From Tilletia caries (Eukaryota; Basidiomycota; Exobasidiomycetes; Tilletiales; Tilletiaceae): DNA of 64,000 bases. Positions 42,576 through 51,685 of the stretch are shown piece after piece; the stretch's first letter is position 1, and each line of letters opens with the position of its first letter. The translations under genes and the position numbers were made by a program. The stretch spans positions 868,001 through 932,000 of the forward strand of contig JALUTQ010000001.1 in assembly GCA_032718865.1 (NCBI GenBank), written 5' to 3'. The notes below the pieces were generated by a model. The model worked only from the letters and a program-made list of their open reading frames with translations, was not told the DNA's origin and did not search any database.

Positions 42576-43789
42576 GGCGAGGCTCTTAAGGTCAATCAAT
42601 TAACGATAAGTGCATGGTACGTAGTAAGTAGTGGTGCTATGATGTGATGCGCGATATACTTGGTCCGCCCGTATAGGCCGTAGCCCAAGGTACTACATAT
42701 GTGTGTAGTCCGCAAAGGGTCAATAATAATCGTCCATCGTGCTCAAACCCAACGTGCCAGGCAAGGCGGCAAGGGTCACCTCGGCCTCAAACTCGCATCT
42801 TCGCCAGGCACCGTGCTCGACATACCGAGGTGAGGCGTGAGGCGTCAAAGACAATTGTTGACCGACACCACCGCCCAACGACAGGCACTTTAGCGACACG
42901 CGCATTATTCAGTGGGTCGCTGAGCGAAACCATGCTGGAAGAAGCGAACAATTCGTATATATGTCACACAATAAGCAAATTCACAGCGCTTGCTTGTTTA
43001 TGGAATAATACCGGCGTCTCAAGCACTGACTGATCTTTGGCCATTGATACATTGACAACATATACATATATGTATACATAATTCTTGCTTCTTGTGCACC
43101 AGCTATTATTAGCTGTTCTTCAATCGGATCCTGCGACGCTGCGACCGTCAGGGCCATTTATAAATGATGTAGACAGGTGTCAAGAACCGGAAGGGTTCAG
43201 ATGTCAGAAGCCAGATAGAGAAGCCTGCTGTCCCTTGGCGATCAAACAAGTCTGGTACATAGTAGTACATGACAATTGAGTCTCTACTACTACGATGTAT
43301 GGTGTACCACTGTGATTATTTAGCAGTCTGTGTTCAAACCAAAATTACCTGGCACTATATTGACAAAGCACGAGGTTCCAGGAACACATTTGGCCATTAG
43401 ACGCTCTTTGGTGTCAAACTGTAATGTATATCACAAGCTCAAATCACCCGAATCACCAGCAAAACTTCTTGTAACTAATTGAAACCACATGGTACTTAAA
43501 CATGTGAGTGGGTAACCGGCGGTGTCTGCCGTCCGGACTCCGCTTCGCGCGGTGTGCCTTCGGGCTTCTGGATTTGTGCCTTGTGGTTAACGCTTGAGGC
43601 AAGGAACGAACTCACTGAATTTGGGTACAACAAATAAAGAAATTCTTCCCAGCCCACATCAGTAGGAGGCGGGAGCTCGAGCTTAGCGCTGGCCGCCCTT
43701 CACTGGAGGTTGAGGGGTGTTATTCACTGGTGAATACACGTGAATACATGTAATTGCGCCCGCTGTTCAGAGTTAGTACTTCTCCCGGA
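42576..43789. other. Gene-free stretch
   Basis: No supported gene. A short ATATACATATATGTATAC palindromic AT stretch lies at about 43,060-43,080. Confidence 0.4.
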
Positions 43790-44180
43790 ATAACCACAGC
43801 TGTTCGCCGCTGTTCGCCGCTGTTCGCCGCTGTTCGTACTTATTCATAGTTAGTACTTCTCCCGTAACAACCACAGCTGTTCGTCGCTGTTCCGTACTAT
43901 TTATTCCGGAGGCAGCCCAGACTCCTCGGTTTTCGGCCCATCTTGTGGGTTTCGAGGGTCTCCACGCGTCTTCACTGGATCTGAAAAAATTCATACCTTT
44001 TTTTTGGCCCAAACGATGTTGCTTTTTGAAGACACAAAACCTCGTTTTTCAGTATTGCTACACGTATGTATGATGGAGAGGGATGTACTCCCCCGCACCA
44101 AGCATGCTCGATTGACCAGGACGAGTGCGTGGCAGACCAGAGTGTGGACTACCGCGTCGGGTCATGATGAGACGTGATGG
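43790..44180. repeat. GCTGTTCGCC tandem and degenerate core related to elements A/C
   Basis: Four GCTGTTCGCC-type units (43800-43838), then a second copy of the AGTTAGTACTTCTCCCG block. From about 43,975 the sequence (GAAGACA...ACCTCG...CAGTATTGCTAC) resembles the element A/C core, more diverged. Termini not found. Confidence 0.45.
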
Positions 44181-44321
44181 ACGATGCGTGATACGTGATG
44201 CGTGTGTAATGCTCAATGCTGCCATGGTGCGCTGGTGGAGAGTTTATCTATTGGAGAGAGCCTTAAATTTGCTAGCTGGTTCCTCCCCTGTTCACACTTG
44301 GTCACGGCGTGAATAATGAAT

Positions 44322-45807
44322 CACTGCCACCTTCGGTGGCGTTTTAGACCCCCTAGAAAGTCCCTAAAACCGGCTCGTTTTGTTGCCCTTGAAAATTTCT
44401 GATTTGCCTTAACAATTGCCCATCTAAAACTCGTCTAAAACGAGATGCTAGTGCCCAAGTTAGCGCGCTACTATAGCCTTCCCAACACACACTCTAAATA
44501 AAGGTCACTGGAGTCCACGGGGTAGTGTTACAAACTTGCCACACCTGCCAAAATAAGGCGGTGGAGAGTGAGGTGTATCATGCGCCCAGGGCCCCAGGCA
44601 CTGCTATCATGGGGGTTGTTTTAAGGGGTGTAAAGCGCTTCGTAATAATTTGTTTTACAGTGATTTTACGGTTCTCTCAAAACATCCCTGTTGTGGAGGA
44701 GTTTTAAGGGCTCGGCAAAAACTGCAGCGTTTTACGTGGTGCGGAATCATGTCTGAAAACAATGACGTATTGGACCCCCTGGAGGTTGTTCTACGGCTGC
44801 TAGAACCGAAGACAAGATAGACTTTCAGTTTCTCTAATCAGAATGGGTCTGCTCGGTGGTCTCAGAGTCTCTGCCCTGTATCTCAAAAGGTTCACAGCTG
44901 CTTCCACACTCAATTGATGCTGCTCTCTGAAGACAGAAACCCTCGATTTACAGTATTGCTACCCGTGGATGACATGTGGAGGTTGGCTGGGCAAGGCGGG
45001 TGGGTGTGGTGAGGGCCGTGGTGTCGAGCAAGGTGGTGGCGGTGAGGAAGGCGTCTGGAGACGCCTAGTCTCACTTCCCGGGTCGCTGCAGCAGTCACGT
45101 GATCACTATGCCTACTGGGTTTTAACACTATTAGAAAGGTGTTTTAACACCCAAATCAGCGGAACAAAAAAGAAAATTATAACATGGGGTAAACACGTGC
45201 GTTCCAGAAGCGCTTTACACCCCTTAAAACAACCCCCATGGTAGCAGTGAGGAGATACAGAGCGTAGATGGCGTTGGTCCGATGTCATCGTGACCCAGTC
45301 TGCCCACGCTCGTGTGGATGCCCTTCCACCTCGTCCCAGCTCCCCTACACAGGTGTACTGACACACAGCTTCCTCACAACTTGAACATACGTGTAACATT
45401 ACTTAAAAACGAGGTTTGGTGTCTTCAGAATGCAGCATCGCTCTGGTCAGAAAAAAGTTATGAATGCTTTCAGAATCATGTAGAAACCCTAGAAACCACT
45501 CGTCCGGGTCATACAGAATTCCCAATCGAGGAAACTGAGCAGTCTTTGGGTAACGGAGCTAGCAGTAATGATAGCTCGATCGGGCAGAATGAAGCGAGAT
45601 TTAGATCCAAAAAAGTGGGGTATAGATTGATTTTACGTAATAGGGTATTAGATACCCCGTTTTCGCAGTGAGAAAACCGTATAGATTTAGCATAGCCCTA
45701 AGAACCCCGGATAAGCGGTCGATTTTAGGGATTGTCTAAAAAAAGATCTAAAACGCTGTTGTAGGTCGGAATTTAATGCATCTAAAACGCCACCGAAGGT
45801 GGCAGTG
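44322..45807. mobile_element. CACTG-ended element B, split by element C
   Basis: Ends are perfect 27-bp inverted repeats with the same hairpin-forming CACTGCCACC... terminus as element A. Flanking triplets (AAT left, AGT right) differ by one base. Without the nested insert the element is about 835 bp. Non-coding. Confidence 0.75.
44599..45249. mobile_element. CACTG-ended element C nested in B
   Basis: 651 bp, 43-bp inverted repeats beginning CACTGCTA and ending ...GTAAAGCGCTTC with one mismatch, flanked by AGG on both sides (44596-44598, 45250-45252). Its centre (44826-45128) is nearly the same as that of element A although the termini differ. Confidence 0.85.
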
Positions 45808-45825
45808 AGTGAATGGTGAATAACG

Positions 45826-45847
45826 GTGAATAACGATCGTTATTCAC
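45826..45847. repeat. Perfect 22-bp palindrome
   Basis: Core TGAATAACGATCGTTATTCA, extended by one base each side. The same 20-bp core recurs at 45898-45917. Confidence 0.85.
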
Positions 45848-45897
45848 GCAGATGAACAGCGGTGAACAGCTATCGCAATTTTTCGTGTATTCGGGCC

Positions 45898-45917
45898 TGA
45901 ATAACGATCGTTATTCA
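45898..45917. repeat. Second copy of the TGAATAACGATCGTTATTCA palindrome
   Basis: Identical 20-mer 52 bp after the end of the first copy. TGAATAACG words surround both. Confidence 0.85.
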
Positions 45918-46259
45918 TCGTTATTACCTCTATGGAATAACGACCCCCAAACCCCTGTGCTTTATCCTTTCTTCCTTTGCATTATCGTGGTGCGGAGTTG
46001 ACGCCGAAGTCGGACACCCCTGAACAATAATAATAGTGGGCGTCTTGCGAGCGGGGCGGATGTGTTTCGTTGATCGTTGATCAACCGAAACAGCCTCAAA
46101 AACTTAGGATGAGTACTGTCAAAAGTGTAGATATTTCTGGCATGCGCCACATTCCGGAGCTCATAGAACGCATGGAACCACCGCGGCTATGTATCTGTTC
46201 ATCTGCAACGCAGGTCCGAAGCCACACCGGCATCTGTAAAATCCATTTGTGAACGGTTC

Positions 46260-47289
46260 TAGCCTCAGTATCCCCAGGCGTAGCTAGCGAACCGTTGTGA
46301 TACCGAGACCCAATACATTCACGTGACCGTTTGAACGAATCGGGGATCGTCCAGTCCGCTAGGACGCCTGGGTGCCTCCACAAGGAGCTCCTTGCAATGT
46401 AAAATGACCACCACACCACGCACCAGAAGTGTCCCTTACCTTGTCAAGAGACCTCAGAAGAACACCCTGACAGAATCATCGCAATGACGCGCGCTTCTCT
46501 GCCATATCTGCTGACCAGTCTTCCTTCTGCGCTGCTGTCCAGCTGAGTGCTTCTGCTGACCGCTAACCACTTTCTCTCTTACCAGTCATCTCTGCCTTTC
46601 TCACTCCTCTTCCTCATTCCTGCAGCTTCTTCGGATTGCGACCCTTGGCCTTGCTCCTCGATGGCAACAGCTTGCGGCCCGCGCGCTTCTCGTCTTGGGG
46701 CAGCTTCCAACGGCCACACGTCAATCGTCATGCGTGAAGCTGCTCCATTCGTCCCGAGGTGAGCGTCTCCGTGGTTCCGCGCCAATGCTCATTGCTCATC
46801 ATTACTTTCCTGCGATACGCACACCGCCTGTCCACCGCCGCCTCCCTGCTCTCTTGCTCGCTGCTGCCAGCCTGTCGCCGCCTCCCTGCACTCGTGTGCC
46901 TCGCGCCATTCACCGCCTCCCTGTCTGCCCACAGCCCAGTGCCCACCGCTCGCTGCCTGCTTGCCGCTCTCGACCACGCTTGCTATTTCACTGCTGTCAC
47001 TGCAATCACTATCGCTGCTCATATGCATCAATTTGGAGAATGAATGATGATTTATGGGCGGGCTTGAAACTATGGCTACTGAGTACTGACTGCTGGGTGT
47101 GTGCTGGGTGGCGATTTTACATTGTAAGGAGCTGCTTGTGGAGGCACCCAGGCTGCCCAGCGAGCTGGGCGCTCCCGATCCGGCTCAAATGGTCACGTGA
47201 CGTTTGAGTTGGAATCGGGGGTGATCATTCTTTGATCATCAGCGCACACACAGCTCAGCGACCTGGGCAGCCTGGGGACACTGAGGCTA
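46260..47289. mobile_element. Foldback/MITE-like element with TAG ends and 9-bp duplication
   Basis: 1,030 bp, inverted ends TAGCCTCAGT(A/G)TCCCCAGG, with inverted similarity extending about 170-190 bp inward on both sides (46260 to about 46430 and about 47096-47289). The 9-mer GAACGGTTC lies directly outside each end in the same orientation (46251-46259, 47290-47298). The centre has no supported gene. End sequence (TAG[T/C]CTC) and duplication length match the helicase/DUF6589 element. Confidence 0.75.
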
Positions 47290-47298
47290 GAACGGTTC

Positions 47299-48350
47299 CT
47301 ACGTTCTATTACCCCACAAGACGCCTGTCAGGTTTTACCGCTCGTAAGTAATTACATACCCCACATCCGGGGTCGAACCCACGCGGGCCGTTCTCTGCAG
47401 TGGTCATCTCCAATTCCACCGCTTCCAAGTTTCCAACCTCATCGCCTCTCACTGGGCTCCGCGCATTACTTAACCCCAGGGGATAACTGGGTGAATCCGC
47501 TACCAGTTTTCCCGTTCCAAAACCAGTGAATTCGCACCAGTTTCCCCAGGAATTACATGGGGGAATTCGCTTTCCGCTGCAATTTTCGTCTTCTCAAATC
47601 TTATCATCAATCCTGCTCTCCTGCATTTCTACCCCTGGATATGATTGCTCTTCGATCTCTCGCAGGTTGCGAAGCTTAGCAAGTAAGCAGCTGTGCGGGC
47701 TATGGTTATCATTTCAGCGTCACAGCAAAGCAGCAGGGATGGGTTGAGAGCTTGTGAATACGTGATGGCAATCGAGATTCGAGACTGTGCCCCTCGTCGG
47801 CGTGTCCAAGCTTCCTGGCGAACCTTCCAACCTCGCGTCGCATCCCTCTGCTCTTCCCTTCTCCTCCGTGCTTTGTTGTGCAGCTTCCTCCGTTTGTTGA
47901 CTGCCGGGCTTCTCGTTGCCTTTCGCTATGCCAGCTGCCTGCTCCTGGTCGACTTCGACTCCCGCGATCGTCCTGGACGTTCCGTACTCGACGATCGCGT
48001 GCTTGTCCCGCTCCTCGTCGCATCTTGGTTCTCGCGATCGTCCTGGATGTTACGTACTTGACGATCGTGTGGCCTGAAGGGTCAATGATGTCTGTGGGTT
48101 CTCTCGAAGAGCACATGGTTAGCAGGTCAGCTCTTGGAGGAAGAAGGTTAGATGTAATCATCAACGCATTGCTGTAGCTGAAAGTCAGCGAGTTAGTTTG
48201 ATGGTCAGTCAATCCGTCCTGGTGTTCGACCAAAGATGAAGGTCAGCAGGTCAGCTTGATGAAGAGATTAGAGGGAGGAAAGGTTTGGATGGTCAGTGTA
48301 TAAAGGTTAGATCAGACTATCAGAGGGAGGAAGAGGGTTAGATGGTCAGC
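47299..48350. other. Gene-free stretch with minor repeats
   Basis: Includes a tRNA B-box-like word on the minus strand (GGTTCGACCCC, 47369-47379), an inverted GACGATCG-type repeat at about 47,965-48,066, and imperfect repeats of GGTTAGATGGTCAG before 48,350. No gene supported. Confidence 0.4.
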
Positions 48351-48351
48351 G

Positions 48352-48359
48352 TATAAAGG
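48352..48359 (+). promoter_or_regulatory. TATA-like box (TATAAAGG)
   Basis: Lies 77 bp upstream of the ATG at 48436. A second TATAAAGG is at about 48,299 within the same repeat unit. Confidence 0.4.
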
Positions 48360-48435
48360 GTACAGGACGCGGCTCGCTCACAAGTTCCTTCTCCCCACTC
48401 TTCTCTTGTCATCCGCCTATCAAACATCGTCCACA

Positions 48436-50214
48436 ATGCTTCCGAACGGTGCTTTGCGAAGGCCTCCAGTCTTTGCCCCTCGTACAGGGTCTGCTGTACT
48501 CGGCCGTGCGGCAGCTTCCAGTCAACCAATCGGTGGCGCCCACATCCGTACACCCTCCTCTGCCGCCCGAGCCTTCGTCTCCCACACTCGCACGCTGTCT
48601 GCCTCATCTTCCACTCAGCCTGCGACCCACCACAGTCGCCAGGGTACCGAGACCGTCCTCCGCCGCCGCACCTTGTCCGTCTCCGGCTCCGGCCCTCTTC
48701 CTGGCGATAGTGGCGCTCACGACGTTTCTGCTGCGGGTTCTCAGTCCCGCAATGTCGTCGCTGCTCGTGTCTCGGCATCAACGCCTCAGCAGACTGGCCG
48801 TGTCGCATCCGCGTCCGACTTGCGCGCTATTGAGGCGCGGGTTACACGGCTGGAGGAGAACAGTCAGTCCAGCTCCGGTGGCGGCGCGTCGCAAGAGTCC
48901 GCCTTCTCGGCCTCCGAGAGTCAGCGTTCTGAACTCACCCTACTCGGTCGCAATGCCAGCGGTGGCCCATCTGCCCCTCCGGAACCTAAAGGCCATGAGG
49001 CATCCACCATTAAGCTGCACTTCCGTCGTCTTGTGTACCTTGGGTATGGCGGAGTCAAGACAGGTGCAGAGCTTGTCCGTCAGCCTTATCCCGATCGCGG
49101 ATCCTGGCCCAAGCATCCCCCTTCGAGGATCGACGACGAAGAAGAAGCCGACGATGCCGGACTCACAAGTGGTAACCAAATTCGCCTCCACCTCATTCGT
49201 CCCTACAGGGATCCCGTCAATCAAGGACAGCTCCGCAAAACGTTTCGGTTTATGCTCTCGCATCGGAAACAGTGCGGCGTCCCGCCCGAAATGTCCCTCG
49301 AAGAACTTGTCGCCAGCTGCGCATCCACTTTCAAGGGTTGGGTTCGAGAGTACACGCAATCCCTAACGGCGTCAGGTCAAAAGAAGAAGCAAGAGTCCCA
49401 GTCTCGAGCTCGTCTTTCAGCAAGCCGCAAGCGTAAAGCGGGGGGTCGATCCAAGGCCTTGCGACTTCATCGATACTGTTACTTCGCCGATGGCTCCAAG
49501 GTAGCCAAGCCGTCCAAGAAACAAGGGCCCGTCGAGGCTGCCAACGTTCGGCGTGGCGCGGTTCGGGCGGATCTTGAGTTCGCCGTCCAACTTTACGCTA
49601 TGAGCGACGAGGAAGACGAACAGACAGCGCCCGACGTCCCCGACGAAGCCGGCTGGTCCGATGATGGTCTCAGCGATGGTGAGCGAACGGGAGCCGCGGC
49701 ACGTCGTCGTATCGGTGTTCCTTGGCGATCGAAGAGCCTCGTGAAGAAGCTCGAACAACTTGAGAAGCAGCGCGCTCGCGTCCGGAAGCCTGCCAAGCCT
49801 ATCCTCCCGCCAACTCGCCAGGCCACGGTCCCTCTCAACTTCACCTTGCCGTCAACAATCCGCCGTTGGATGGTTGCCAAGTCTTGGGCCGAAGCCAACA
49901 AAGACGCGTGCTTGGACGTGTCGGACAATGCTGGTCCTTTCCAGGGCAAGTACTCCGTTACGACAGGTCCCAAGGAATGGGGACCCGATCCAGATTGGGA
50001 ACTCAAAGAGGAGACTGGTGCCAATCGCAACGACCGTGACGATGGCGGCGAAGACGAGGACGAAGATCTTGACCTTCTTGGGAATGGCGACGAGGACGAG
50101 GACGAAGATTTTGACCTTCCCGGCTTCGGCAACGATGCTGAAAAGGGCGACGAGGATGACGAGCAGGACAATGAGGACGATGAGGAGGACGACGAACTCC
50201 TTCCAGACCTTTAG
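48436..50214 (+). CDS. Unknown protein with acidic tail, convergent with Tnp2 gene
   Basis: A single exon of 592 residues from ATG 48436; the frame upstream of it has only a TTG. The N-terminal 130 residues are Ser/Ala/Arg-rich, followed by a short heptad-like stretch (SDLRAIEARVTRLEEN). A folded-looking middle follows (IKLHFRRLVYLGYGGVKTGAELVR; PYPDRGSWPKHPP; SLEELVASCASTFKGWVREY), then basic segments and a C-terminus of about 60 residues dominated by Asp and Glu. I do not recognise the family. Its convergent position beside a CACTA-type transposase gene invites comparison with the second (DNA-binding) protein of such elements, but no motif proves this. The frame is intact. Confidence 0.7.
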   Translation: MLPNGALRRPPVFAPRTGSAVLGRAAASSQPIGGAHIRTPSSAARAFVSHTRTLSASSSTQPATHHSRQGTETVLRRRTLSVSGSGPLPGDSGAHDVSAAGSQSRNVVAARVSASTPQQTGRVASASDLRAIEARVTRLEENSQSSSGGGASQESAFSASESQRSELTLLGRNASGGPSAPPEPKGHEASTIKLHFRRLVYLGYGGVKTGAELVRQPYPDRGSWPKHPPSRIDDEEEADDAGLTSGNQIRLHLIRPYRDPVNQGQLRKTFRFMLSHRKQCGVPPEMSLEELVASCASTFKGWVREYTQSLTASGQKKKQESQSRARLSASRKRKAGGRSKALRLHRYCYFADGSKVAKPSKKQGPVEAANVRRGAVRADLEFAVQLYAMSDEEDEQTAPDVPDEAGWSDDGLSDGERTGAAARRRIGVPWRSKSLVKKLEQLEKQRARVRKPAKPILPPTRQATVPLNFTLPSTIRRWMVAKSWAEANKDACLDVSDNAGPFQGKYSVTTGPKEWGPDPDWELKEETGANRNDRDDGGEDEDEDLDLLGNGDEDEDEDFDLPGFGNDAEKGDEDDEQDNEDDEEDDELLPDL

Positions 50215-51060
50215 GATAGGGCGACTATGACGATGTTGCCGTGGTTTCTTGACGTGATACGATGATCGATGGATGTGACTGGATAGGAGGTGCGAGCAAT
50301 GAATGTCAGTGTTTGGTAACGGACGAATGACGATGTATCTCGATATCCGATCTCACTGGTGGCATGGCGGTCTCCCAGAGCGGGATGGAGGACGGCCTAG
50401 CTTCTTCTTATCGAATTCACCAGTGTTCCAATGACACTGTTGTGTCTGCCCAGTATTCGTCCGCCTGGAAACACGATAGCTGGACCCAGCACATCTTCGA
50501 CATCCACAATCGCACGGGTCAGAGACGTGGGACAGGCAGCCAAGTATCCGAGCTGGTTCCAAGTGGGAGATGAGAGCCCGGGACCTTCAGGCCATGATAG
50601 GGGATCCAGTACGTGTACGACTACGTACTGTTTCGTCCGTTCCTGAGAGCGCCGATCGTTGTACCGAACCTTGATAACGGATTGGAAGTGGGCTAGCCGT
50701 TGTCCTCTTGGCGTCGAGATGATGCATGCCGACGGGTCAGACCTTGCCCCGTGTTGCTTGGTTCGTTTGCGAAGTACGTACTCGGCGGTCTTTAGATGAG
50801 GAGTAGAGCTGGCAGCGGAATCAACAATGAATTCGGAATCGGAGTTGTTGTAGTTGAAGCATGGGACAAATCTGGCTTGGCCTGGGCTACGGTGCTTGTT
50901 GGCGAGGACGCAAATCTGTTGGAGATCCGAGTTGTTGAGGTTTACGCTGTTTCCCGGGCGGTCAGGCCTATCGTCGGTGGAGTTGTCGCTACCCGCCGCA
51001 GACCCAGATTCATCGTCTTGCCAACGGTCGTGGTCCTCGTCGTCGTCTCCTGGCGAGCGG

Positions 51061-51685
51061 CAGAGGTCGGCGTGGGTATGGGTACATCTTGGGTATACCC
51101 AGTACCTACCCTGTGGGTACAGGTACGGTATTGGGTATGGGGTCCGCTATACCCAAGAGGTTGGGTATGTGGGTATGACTTGAGTATACCCACCATACCT
51201 GACCTGTACCCACCTTATACCCATCTGAATGTTCTCCCTGGTATACGCAGGTATAACTTGGGTATACGCAGGTATATCTTGGGTACACGTAGGTATATTC
51301 TGGGTATACGCAGGTATAATCTGGGTATGCACAGGGTATTCCAGGTATACACAGAGTCTTGCTTGGGTACACTTGCATTACTTGAGTATAATTATGAAAT
51401 GCAGGGTATACGGTATACGTAGGTACAAGTGTACAATCTGGGTATGTGTACAAAAAAGGTCAGAAGCCAGACAAGATGGGTATACCTAGGTATACCCAGG
51501 TTCAACGCAGGTAAACGTAGGTAAATACAATCTAAAAATGGCCAAAAAATTGGTTGATTACATAAGCAGGTATACCTTGAGTATACCCTCGGGTATGGGT
51601 ATGGGTCTCGTCGGGAAAAAGGGTATACCCTCGGGTATGGGTATGGGACCCCAGATACCCAATACCTAACCCATGCCGACCTCTG
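51061..51685. mobile_element. hAT-like MITE inserted in the Tnp2 gene
   Basis: 625 bp with inverted ends CAGAGGTCGGC(G/A)TGGGT, flanked by the 8-bp duplication GCGAGCGG (51053-51060, 51686-51693). An 8-bp duplication and CAG-type ends fit the hAT superfamily. The interior is almost wholly variants of GGGTATAC and its complement. Confidence 0.85.
51250..51333. repeat. 21-bp tandem repeat, four copies, inside the MITE
   Basis: Units at 51250, 51271, 51292 and 51313 begin GGTATA and contain TGGGTAYRC. The 21-bp period keeps a frame open on both strands. Confidence 0.85.

Noticed and set aside
46695..47207. 170-codon plus ORF in the 46-47 kb element
   Set aside because: It spans one arm of the foldback element, and the mirrored arm encodes a similar peptide only because the arms are inverted copies.
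47341..47420. tRNA gene on the minus strand
   Set aside because: A T-loop-like word is present, but the T stem pairs poorly and no acceptor or anticodon stem can be formed at the right spacing.
48449..49366. 305-codon overlapping plus ORF inside the acidic-tail protein gene
   Set aside because: Different frame, Ser/Arg/Pro-rich, no motif. The 592-codon frame has the better codon pattern and composition.
51106..51489. Tyr/Pro-repeat proteins encoded by the GGGTATAC region
   Set aside because: The open frames arise from a 21-bp repeat period inside a MITE, not from a gene.
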